A DNA stretch of 64,000 nt, from assembly GCA_014529385.2 (NCBI GenBank), contig CM043968.1, positions 4,512,001 to 4,576,000 of the forward strand. The letters are read 5' to 3'. Positions within the stretch are counted from its first letter, which is position 1, and the number at the start of each line of letters is the position of its first letter. A model generated the notes under the pieces. The model was given only the letters and a program-made list of their open reading frames with translations, did no database searches and was not told the DNA's origin. Position numbers and translations under genes: made by a program. This DNA comes from Adiantum capillus-veneris (taxonomy: Eukaryota > Streptophyta > Polypodiopsida > Polypodiales > Pteridaceae). Below are positions 55,972 through 64,000 of the stretch, one piece after another.

Positions 55972-56652
55972 TTACACACTTGGCATGGACAGCACATAAG
56001 AATGTGTCTTCAAAGAGACTGACCAAATAAGCCTCTCTAGCCTCCTGAATTGATTCGAGAGCAATTGCAAACATCCAAAGCTCTGTGCTGTAGCTTTATA
56101 GTACTTCTTTATATGTCTGTGTAAAAGGTGCTTTCTTAATAAGCACGTTCTTCTGGTAATGCCACATCTCAGCAAACGCTCGACAAAATCGTCGTGTTTT
56201 TTGAGGTTGGCATTGTGGGGGCCTCTGAGCTCCTTGTGGCTTTGCTTTTTGCGGCTTCCTGTAGAATTTTGACTTTCAAAGGCGCTTGGGAGGTGGCTGG
56301 GGGGCATCTTCATCTAGATCATAATCCTCATCTTCACTGCTACGCTCATCATTGTTGGGTTGATCAGAAGGCATGGCACCCATTCCTGTGGATAGTGACT
56401 TGCCGGCCACAGTGGGCGACCTGGGCCCGATGGCATCAGGCCCATTTGGCATGGCAATGTCTTCCCGCCCACCCTATGGTTCATTGGGATGTCCGATCCT
56501 TCCCATGGCAGATGTTCATTGAACGTGTCCGTCTCTATTTGATTTGGGTCAGCTAGCTCTTCAAGTTGTCGATTTGCATGCATCTTCTGCTTTCTGCACA
56601 CCTCAATGGTCTTGGGATTCTTCTTTGCAATTTTTTTTGTCCTTGCCATCAT
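55972..56652 (-). pseudogene. TE-X accessory protein, basic N-terminus
   Basis: Two open segments (56652-56314, then 56313-55972) adjoining at a stop. The second Met begins MARTKKIAKKNPKTIEVCRK, strikingly like a histone H3 tail in its first residues, followed by HANRQLEELADPNQIETDTF. A frameshifted acidic part (SSEDEDYDLDEDAPQ) lies near 56330-56290, and the end is basic-hydrophobic with [20 protein letters not shown]. Possibly a DNA- or chromatin-binding accessory protein; that is inference. Confidence 0.4.
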
Positions 56653-56949
56653 GAAAGTGTGTTTGGGGGACTTCGTAGAGCTTGTGGTGTTCGGTGAGGG
56701 AAGGAGTGTTATGTGTTTGAGAATGGGGGGGTTTTTACCTCTTTATATAGGGTGGCCATATAAGGGCGGGTTCACATGGTGGAAAAGAGCCGCTAAAATC
56801 ACGAGATAATAATCTTTTAAATTTTAAAACAACATGAAATTGGAGAACTATTCAAACACAACATAGAGCAAAACATACACTTTTAAAATTGCATAAACAG
56901 TCAAACAATGCAACTGCTTGATCCAAAAAAAAAGAGCATCCAAATGTAG

Positions 56950-58067
56950 TAGATTTTCCATTTTCTTGAGATTCTAAATACAACTACTACCGCCTGACCC
57001 AAACTTTTCTAACACTAGTCCTTGATGCTCGCCACAGTGCATGCTGTGCTGGACCTTGTGAGGATCTCCAACGTAGTGAGGAACAAACATGGGCCAGTCG
57101 ACGGGTTTCTTTCGGCAAGCATGATGACCTTGCACGTTCAATTGACACTTTGCGTCCAAAGGTAGTGCGATAAAACCAGTTGAACATTTCCTGAAGATAG
57201 CATGAGCACACTAAACCTCCTCCATGTCTTGTATTCTTGAAGTAGACACCCCTGGCAAGATAGTGTAAAACTTCTCCATACCTTGTCTGCTCCAAAGATC
57301 CAATGAGCTATACATGTTCATAAAGTATGCACCGTGGGCATAGAGGATGTGCTGCCCAAAAAGCCAAAACACATCGATGATCGAGACTAAAGCATAGTAT
57401 AGACCAAGTCGGAATAGCAAGCACTCACCATATAGTGTGTAATGTTTGATTCACCCCATGCAACGACGACTACCTTTGTGAACACCACCAAATTTTGGAA
57501 TTCTTGTCGTTGCTCACTGGTTGTGCTTGCAAGGTGTCTTCATCATCTTGTCAAATACTTCCCAAACATGTTGTTGGCTAAGCACAACACTTGCATTGCT
57601 ATCATTGTCTGTTGTATACTTGTAGAGATCCTTCCACAACTCCCATCCACCTTCAAATGTTGATGTTCTGGCAGCATCACCCCTTTCCTTGGACCGAACC
57701 CTCTTCAAAAAGTGCTTTGCCTTTAGTCCACTCATGGACATTGGCTGGGCCACTTCCTAAGTGTTTTCATTGTTCTTCTATGCAACAATGGAGGTGTTGG
57801 TCCCATGAAAACCTATTTAATTTAAGAGCCCTTCCACTTTTGAGTTAGTGTCAAACAACCTCTCCGCAGGCTTCATTGTAAAGGCATAATCAATATGAAG
57901 TTTTAATATACGATCAAAGATGCACATAAAAGCATGAAGTGTGCAAAAATTCACATTTTGAGAGGGAAATTAATTATAGGGTTCCATTCATTGTCTTTTG
58001 CGACACGATTGGGCTCCTCCAACATAGGACATCGTAGAACCACATGCTCCCATCCTTTGAGGCCGGC
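56950..58067 (-). pseudogene. TE-X transposase C-terminal part, inverted
   Basis: On the minus strand it begins with a second copy of the 54190-54358 sequence (LRCPMLEEPNRVAKDNEWNP), then runs on through KPAERLFDTNSKVEGLLN, MSMSGLKAKHFLKRVRSKER, FGQHILYAHGAYFMNMYSSL, LWSRQGMEKF and VYFKNTRHGGG, ending in EMFNWFYRTTFGR. The QGMEK...RHGGG region could hold the third acidic catalytic residue. Frameshifts are present. Orientation is opposite to the N-terminal half. Confidence 0.5.
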
Positions 58068-58619
58068 ACTACATATGTGTGTGAGTAGAAGAAGATTCTG
58101 CGTTGCAACAGAATCGAAGGTGGCAAGTTTGAAAGCATCATAATACCAATGTCCGCATGAAGAGCGTTGAAGGTTCCTGTGAGACTCTTGATTGGTTTTT
58201 CCTCAACAAGGTCGGATGGGAATATATCTATGACAACACCAAAAACTATTAAATAAAAACAAATAACAAGCGTTTACAATCAACAAATAACAATGTTTTA
58301 CAACTTACAATGTATTGGGAAATATATTGAGCTTCCATTCCTCAAGCGCATGGAACACCAAGAGTACACGTGTTGAACAATGGCCACTGTGCCATTGAAT
58401 CTATGGTTTTTGAAACCAAGAAGTCTCCCCTTCCAATGTTCGTCAAGGTTGCCACGATTTCAAACTCGATGAGGCTCGATAGCTGCAGGTTGCATGAAGA
58501 TCCAAGATCCTTTAGAAAACACCTACGACACACATTCCCCCATCAGAATCCCTAGTGTTATGCAAGCAAACCGCCTCTATCTCATCCTTTGGCTTCCTTG
58601 AAGTGGAGGGGGTTGACAT
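58068..58619 (-). pseudogene. TE-X gene fragment with intron
   Basis: ATG at 58619 (MSTPSTSRKPKDEIEAVCLH). A GT donor at 58308 (CATT/GTAAGTT) and an AG acceptor at 58228 give an 81-base intron. The following exon IDIFPSDLVEEKPIKSLTGT and FNALHADIGIMMLSNLPPSI is open until it fuses with the inverted transposase segment at about 58067. Function unknown. Confidence 0.4.
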
Positions 58620-58710
58620 GGTAGCATCAGAAGAAGAAGAGTTTGGTGTTAGAGAGAGAAGCTTATTGTTTTAGGAATGAAATGAGAAGGAATGGCTGAA
58701 TGGGAAACAA

Positions 58711-58950
58711 AGGGGAGAAGAAGTAGTTCAAATGGATGGTGTGGATGAAAGGGGGAGACAGGCCGTGCAGCTATGGAAAGATACCATTTGTGATGCAGCT
58801 ATGGAAAGCTTGGCGGAAGGGGGAGAAGTGGCTAATGGTGAGCAAGGGGAGAAGAAGTAGTTCAAAGGGATGGTGTGGATGAAAGGGGGAGACAAGTGGT
58901 GTAGCTATGGAAAGCTTCCTCATGTGCTGCAACTATGGAAAGCTTGGAGG
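58711..58950. repeat. TE-X right subterminal repeats
   Basis: A 127-bp unit (AGGGGAGAAGAAGTAGTTCAAA and onward) repeated twice, with four copies of (G/A)CTATGGAAAG, the reverse complement of the CCATAG motif in the left end. Confidence 0.7.
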
Positions 58951-59121
58951 TAGAAGGAGAAAGAGAAGAGAAAAGAGGTAGAATAGAGGGTATTGTTGAT
59001 AAATGCAGATTATGATCAAAGAAAATAGTTTTTTGACCATGTATTTGGTTAGAAGAGATTTTAGAGAGTAAAAATTTTGAGATTTAAAGATTTTTTTTTT
59101 GAAATTTTAGGGTTACTTTAT

Positions 59122-59124
<3 letters not shown>

Positions 59125-59166
<42 letters not shown>
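59125..59166. repeat. Poly-C run (42 bp)
   Basis: 42 consecutive C residues near the right end of TE-X. Length may be inaccurate in the assembly. Confidence 0.9.
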
Positions 59167-59168
<2 letters not shown>

Positions 59169-59338
59169 TCCTTCCCCCCTTTCCCCCTTCTCTCTCTTTC
59201 TAGGGGAAAAAGCTATAATAAGGGGAACAAATAGGCCCCCATGCCCCCTACTACCCTACCTTTTGAAAGGGGTATAGGTGTGGCCACCACCCTTTTCCTA
59301 TTGGTCCATGCTTAATCACCCTTTAAGTTAAAGGGCCC

Positions 59339-59364
59339 TTTTGGGGTTCATATTTTTCCTAATG
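59339..59364 (-). repeat. TE-X right terminal inverted repeat
   Basis: Exact inverse of 50552-50577; the outer end abuts AAAAGGGAGATG of the D3 RT gene. Confidence 0.9.
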
Positions 59365-59653
59365 AAAAGGGAGATGAGCTAGGACTCACTATCCCCTTGT
59401 CTACCAGCATGTGCACCTGCCTCATAATTTCCTCTTGTTGAGCTTGAGAGACTCTATAAGGAGGTTTATTAGGCGGCGAGCTCCCAAGTAGAAGCTCTAT
59501 CTTATGGTCATCATCCCCTTGTTTTGGAGGTAACTCCATAGAGATGTCATTGATAAATACATCTTGGAATCTATTTAGAAAATTAGACAAGTCTATTTTT
59601 TTAAAATTCCTACCACTTTGTTTTGTTAAAACATTAGCATCACTCTTTGCCAA
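59365..59653 (-). pseudogene. D3 RT, 5' part
   Basis: LSNFLNRFQDVFINDISMEL, PPYRVSQAQQEEIMRQVHML and DKGIVSPSSSPF, then TE-X. It continues at 50551-50345. Confidence 0.8.
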
Positions 59654-60086
59654 AAATCATGTACGAGGAAACTGAGCTTTTCATTGACTTATCAAAAGCA
59701 GGTAAATTTACAAGTGGTATAGTACAACCGGACTCATTCGCATCTATACACCTGATCTTTTCCCTGTAGTAGGTGAAGTAGATTCTCTTTTCAGGGAACT
59801 TCATGTTGGCAGCCATGCGGTTGAACCATGATGCCCCTAGGATAACATCCTCATGTTGGAGAAGAGAGATAAAAAAGTCTTTTGTGTTGATGTAGCTTTG
59901 GACGTGAAGCCTCAACTTCCTAATCAAAGGAGTAACGGAGGCTTGTTGTCCCTTGAAAGCCCCATCAATAGTTACAATATCTCCCATCTCAAAAGCTTGT
60001 ATGCCCAACTTTGTGGCCAACTCCATTGATACAAAGTTGCGAGTAGATCCAGGATCAAATAGGATGAAGGCATCATGCTCCCTCAA
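59640..60086 (-). CDS. D3 protease
   Basis: 149 residues, open. FILFDPGSTRNFVSMELATK active site with the same Asp-Pro-Gly variant as D2, and DVILGASWFNRM as the second hallmark. C-terminal end overlaps the start of the RT frame by 14 bases. Confidence 0.75.
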   Translation of the reverse strand: MREHDAFILFDPGSTRNFVSMELATKLGIQAFEMGDIVTIDGAFKGQQASVTPLIRKLRLHVQSYINTKDFFISLLQHEDVILGASWFNRMAANMKFPEKRIYFTYYREKIRCIDANESGCTIPLVNLPAFDKSMKSSVSSYMIFGKE

Positions 60087-60256
60087 CTTCCCCCAAGCAT
60101 ATGAAAGGGATGATCCTTTGCAATGAGCGTCCTCTTTTGGAGCTTCAATCGTGGAAGCTCTAGGAGTCTCATTGTGGGCATTTCTTTTGGGGCAAGAATG
60201 ATAGCCATGTCCTTGCTCCCCACACGGAAAGTATTTGTGATCTTTGCAAAAAGCCT

Positions 60257-61691
60257 CTAGCTCTTCATGAAAGAGTTTTTTTTAACCTTTGTAAACTCCT
60301 TTCTCCTTGGTATTGTTGTTGTTGAAATTGCCTTGGGAAGAACTTTGAGCATTGTTCTTCCCCTTTGCATCATTTCAATCTTTGTTTTCCATGGGCTTGG
60401 CATTCCTTTTAGCCCCTTTTTGTAAATTGATACAAGATGCAACCATAGTGTGGTGGATGACTTTGATGATAGAACCACACCATACATACTCGGCCATTTC
60501 TTCAGGTAATCCCACACAAAATTGTTGCTCTTGCTCAGCAAAGTCTATCTTTTGAAAGACTATAGCTTTGTGATGTAAATCCGAAAACTTGTCCACATAT
60601 TTTTGGATAGACTCGTTGGACAATAGCTTCAAAATCCACCATTCGGTGAGCACTTTATCTTTGGTGTCGCTTGCAAGGAATTGCTTCATGATGGAAACTC
60701 ATAGAGTTTTCCATGTCTTTGGAGCTTTGCCATTGCCATGAAGGCTAGCCTACCATTGGCGAGCAAATTTTTGAAAGTGCATAGTTACATAATGTATCTT
60801 GGAGGACTCTATGAAGCCCTCGTCTCCAAAGGCCACATGAAATTGTACTTTATCTTTGGTGTCGCTTGCAAGATAGAAACTCGTAGAGTGTTCCATGTCT
60901 TTGGAGCTTCACAGTTGCCATGAAGGTTAGCCTCTACCATTGATGAACAGATTTTTGAAAGTGCATAGCTATATGATGTAGCTTGGAGGACTCTATGAAG
61001 CCCTCATCTCCAAAGGCCACACCAAATTGTTGGATGAAGGCCAATACTTTGTCAGTAGCACCAAAGGTGCCATCATAGGTGAGAAAATAGATAGTCTTTC
61101 CACCCTCTTTGAACTTCTTAAGCTTGTGGGACCTTTTCCAAGCAGGATAGTATTTGTGATGTCCTCTCCTCTTGTATTCTTTAGGAGAATAGCCGCTGCT
61201 TTCGTCAAAAGAGGAGGAAGGTGATGAAGAAGGAGAAGAGGGTGACCTCTTTCTCGCTTTTTTCTTCCTTTGTTTCCTCTCTTCCCTTTTGGAGTGATGA
61301 AGAGAAGGACTATAGGATGATCTTTTCCTCTTGGGAGAAGTTGGGGATTGTCGAGACCATCGTCTTTGTGGAGCCACATCTTCAGAGGAATTCAGAGATT
61401 CACTTCTTTCTCGTTCATTGAATTCCTCTTCTTCTCTTATTAGAGAGAATCTTCTTTTGGAAGTCTCAACAAGAGGCTTCCTAAGCTCTCTTTCTTCTTG
61501 GAGAGGTAGGGAAATCCCATAAGCACGAAGTTGCTGGGGGCAACTTTGGCTTGCAAGGTAGGGTTTCCCATAGCTTGTTGCAACCTAGTAACCAGATAGT
61601 TCACAAACATTGGGGCATCATTAGTAGCACCTTCATGTGCAAAATCAAAGTCATCAATATTCATTCTACTCTCTTTATTATTACCAGCCAT
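60257..61691 (-). pseudogene. D3 gag remnant
   Basis: MAGNNKESRMNIDDFDFAHE at 61691, VNYLVTRLQQAMGNPTLQAK, then shifted into an Arg/Ser/Lys region (SKREERKQRKKKARKRSPSS) and the gag core IYFLTYDGTFGATDKVLAFI and SSKLHHIAMHFQKS. After an internal tandem duplication it resumes with MKQFLASDTKDKVLTEWW and SNESIQKYVDKFSDLHHKA. Several shifts and stops. It keeps the core that D1 also has. Confidence 0.75.
60655..61032 (-). repeat. Tandem duplication inside D3 gag
   Basis: A unit of about 190 bp beginning ACTTTATCTTTGGTGTCGCT (plus-strand reading) occurs at 60655 and again at about 60850, with several differences. It duplicates the SSKLHH block of gag and breaks the frame. Confidence 0.75.
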
Positions 61692-62088
61692 GCTAATTAA
61701 ACTTATATATATGCTACTTTGTACTTTGGTACCCTCAAAAACCTTAGTTTCTACTCTTATTTGCTTTTGAAAATTAGCTCTCAAGCAACCACACCCATGG
61801 TTTAGAGACCGTTGATTGCAAAGAGTAGTGGAGAGGGTCGAACATTGCTTGGTTGATTATGGTTCCTATTGAGATTGCTAGTAGCTCAATAATGGTTAAT
61901 AAGCCAAAGGCAAGCCCCAAAAGACTCCTTTATTAAGTCTATAGTTCCCAACGGTGTACCTCAAACAAAGTCCTTTTCAACCAAGTTAATAGATCCCTAT
62001 CCCACTTACCCTCTTGCAATGATTAGGTCCAACCTTTCATGGACAACCTAAGTACCTCTCTTCTTAAGCAAGAAAAGAAAAACCAATA

Positions 62089-62100
62089 GCTCTGATACCA
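62089..62100 (-). promoter_or_regulatory. D3 primer-binding site
   Basis: TGGTATCAGAGC on the minus strand one base after the LTR end ATTACA. Confidence 0.88.
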
Positions 62101-62101
62101 A

Positions 62102-63585
62102 TGTAATGGAATATGGCTACTATAACATTGGCTGTAGCGAAAATGAAATAACAATAGTGAGAATTTCCTTTAAGAGGATTCTTGAAGAGCATAAGAAGGT
62201 TTAATGTTAATTTTGATACCTTCAATCAATTACTGAGTAATTGATTGAAGGTATCAAAATTAACATTAAACCTAATTAGCTTGGCATGAACAATACTTGT
62301 AAAAGAGAGAGAGAAAGGTAAAAGAGAGAGAGAAAGGACTAGAGAAATTGACATAAGTTGAGGACCGGATTTATGGGGAGCCGGTCCGCCCTCCAAAAGG
62401 CTTTTGTATTATAGTTTCCCTCATGAAGAGAGACTTGGTACAATACAAGCTCAAACACATTCAAAGGTGGAGAGAGCTAGCAGGGAGTGAGGGAAGGGAA
62501 GAGGAAGAAGAAGTAACATACGAGAAAGAAGTAGTGTCCTCTTATACCACTACTTATAGAGCTTAGCATAGGATAGTAGCATAGTAATGGAGATGAAGAA
62601 GATGGCTAGCATAGCATTGAAGCATGGATCTTGGTTGGATTTGCATTCCATAGCCAAGAGTTGTTGGTGTAGGTTCCCAACTTCTCAAGCTTGGAGAAGG
62701 AGATGGAGTTCTTGAACAACACACCATAAGAATGAGAGTGTGTGTGAGTGTGAGGGAGAGGGTATATGGTCAAGCTAACCCCATCCTTGCTTGGGTCAAC
62801 CCCTTCTTATAGCTCTAGCTTACAAATGATTGGACCTACTCAAGCCTGGCCAATCACAAGCTTTTGCATAACAAGCAACAAGGGTAGCATTAGGACAAGT
62901 GTCCTCCTTACCCCTTTGAGAGAGAAGACTTGAATATGCTTGAAAAATCAACTAAATAAGCTAAATTCTCATTGGACCCCTTTAGAGGTCAACCAATAGG
63001 CTTTAGGCACCTTATGAGGCCAACATGGGGAGGAGCTTAACATGTGTCCTTGTTGCCTCTTTGGACTTGGCTTGCCTTGAGTGAGTGTGTGTGTGTTCTC
63101 TCTCTTGCCCCTACTTGTAGGGCTCGCCCCCCCTTATGTAGGGACCCATGTTGACTTGGAACACCTCACCCCTTAAGCACCTTAGTCATGAAGCCCCTTA
63201 AGCACCTTAGTCATAAAGCATGACAAGCACCCCAACCACCTTAGTCAGCACAAGCACGACAAGCCCCTCAAGCAAAATCTTAGCTTGTCTAAGGTCTAAC
63301 ATACTCTAAGGTCAAAAATACCCTAAGGTCTTAGGTCTAAGGACTTTTAACACTAACCTTTGGAGGTTTTTAATGAAGTTAACCCTAAGGTTTTTTAATC
63401 TCTATTAGCTGGCATTGCTCTTTGCTAGACTATCTCCCGTTTGGACCTATTTCCTTTGCTCCCATGCTTAGATAAATCTAAAAGCACATGTTTATATTCT
63501 AAATCTTGTTCCCATTTATTTGCCCACATTAAATGATCGGTTCAATATGAGAAAATCATTTGGGTTAGTTAGATATTCGATGACA
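62102..63585 (-). repeat. D3 5' LTR (1484 bp)
   Basis: Starts TGTCATCGAATATC at 63585 and ends TTCCATTACA. It contains a 77-bp palindrome at 62199-62275 that the D1 LTR lacks at the matching place. Its CA-rich stretch near 62738-62760 is short, in contrast to D1. Confidence 0.85.
62199..62275. repeat. 77-bp perfect palindrome in D3 LTR
   Basis: Two 38-bp arms (62199-62236 and 62238-62275) that are exact reverse complements around a single G. The left arm starts AGGTTTAATGTTAATTTTG. Confidence 0.95.
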
Positions 63586-64000
63586 CCAAATCGGACCAGG
63601 ACTGAAGCACCACATCGAGAACAAGAATGAGAAGAAAGGGTCCAAGTAGACAAACGACCACTATCATTTCAAGAATGGCACGAGCAGTTTGTAACACTAG
63701 ACCTGAATGCAAAAAGGGGTGGATATTAGGCCATGTTAGGGCTAGAAGCACCACCAAAACCACCACTCCATCAGCAATACCAGGATGAGAGTAGAATGAG
63801 AATGCCAAATTGGACCACGACTAGAGCACCACATCGAGAACAAGAACAAGAAGAAAGGGGCTAATTAGAGGAACAATAACTTGCTAGACCAATCATTAAT
63901 AATGGATTAGGAGCACCCCTAGGGGAGGAACACGTACCATATCCTAGGCCAGTGTTAGCGGCTGGACACACTCAATGGAGGATAATTGCCCGGCGGAATA
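63586..64000 (+). pseudogene. Family-P gag fragment (probably rest of P-B)
   Basis: Frame with PLSFQEWHEQFVTLDLNAKR, APPKPPLHQQYQDESR and NNGLGAPLGEEHVPYPRP. These align with the P1 gag stretch across 26620-26320 (PSLQAWLR, EPPLYSRYQGESK and YSLGAPLGEEPAHYRRP). A 220-bp tandem repeat starts at 63587 and 63807. The part equivalent to P-B gag upstream ends at 38673, so the D cluster appears to lie inside one P-B gag with a small loss. It could also be a separate P copy. Confidence 0.6.

Larger units (their letters stand above)
50552..59364. mobile_element. DNA transposon TE-X (8.8 kb)
   Basis: Bounded by perfect 26-bp terminal inverted repeats and inserted in the D3 reverse transcriptase, whose halves flank it in order. 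The termini begin CATTAGGAAAAATATG, reminiscent of CACTA-type ends. The immediate flanks (ACA left, AAA right) give at best an imperfect 3-bp duplication. Inside are subterminal repeats at both ends, intron-containing gene pieces, a transposase whose C-terminal half is inverted, two accessory-like genes and a solo copia-type LTR. I cannot assign a superfamily from the protein. Confidence 0.72.

Noticed and set aside
59077-59277. Poly-proline open frame
   Set aside because: It is the poly-C run.

Overview
The window is a block of nested, mostly decayed plant transposable elements. I see no confident host gene, tRNA or rRNA. The element types (Ty3/gypsy chromoviruses with chromodomain integrases, Ty1/copia with initiator-Met primer sites, a large gypsy lineage with a TGGCGCC-type primer site) place it in a land-plant nuclear genome. 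Long dinucleotide tracts and very large gypsy elements suggest a big, repeat-rich genome. The gag-protease style of the large lineage reminds me of non-seed plants such as ferns or lycophytes, but that is only an impression.

Layout. 1-2366 (+): 3' end of a large gypsy element of 'family P' (ORF3 coiled coil and C-terminal domain, polypurine tract, 920-bp LTR), inserted in a copia pol gene that continues at 2367-4383. 4614-10434 (-): chromovirus 'S' with 97-bp LTRs and a matching 5-bp target duplication. 10440-13705: anonymous decayed sequence and copia fragments. 13706-30292 (-): giant element 'P1': 5' LTR, primer site, leader with palindromes, gag, protease, an integrase that lacks the RT/RNase H segment before it, a second retropepsin-like domain after integrase, another palindrome array, the coiled-coil ORF3, polypurine tract and a truncated 3' LTR. 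P1 sits in a copia gag (30293-30372) whose 30736-30959 LTR lies in the leader of a third family-P element (P-A2, 30960-33761, -). 35094-38673 (+): 5' part of a fourth element, P-B (LTR, primer site, palindrome array, gag).

38674-63585 is a cluster of chromovirus 'D' copies apparently inserted in the P-B gag, whose continuation reappears at 63586-64000. D1 (+) and D2 (+) are truncated and fused. The D2 3' LTR is followed by a second gag start (D2b) that abuts an inverted D3 (-). The D3 reverse transcriptase is split by an 8.8-kb DNA transposon ('TE-X', 50552-59364) with perfect 26-bp terminal inverted repeats, subterminal repeats and an unfamiliar transposase. TE-X itself carries a copia-type solo LTR.

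Most notable: all three family-P leaders, plus a second site upstream of ORF3 in P1, carry arrays of about 24-bp palindromes spaced about 286 bp apart. The palindrome sequence differs between elements but self-complementarity is kept by paired changes. As RNA each would be a 10-bp stem with a self-complementary CGCG loop, the shape of a retroviral dimer-initiation hairpin. Together with the second protease-like domain and the conserved env-position coiled-coil protein, this is the best candidate for an undescribed system. Names P, S, D and TE-X are local labels.
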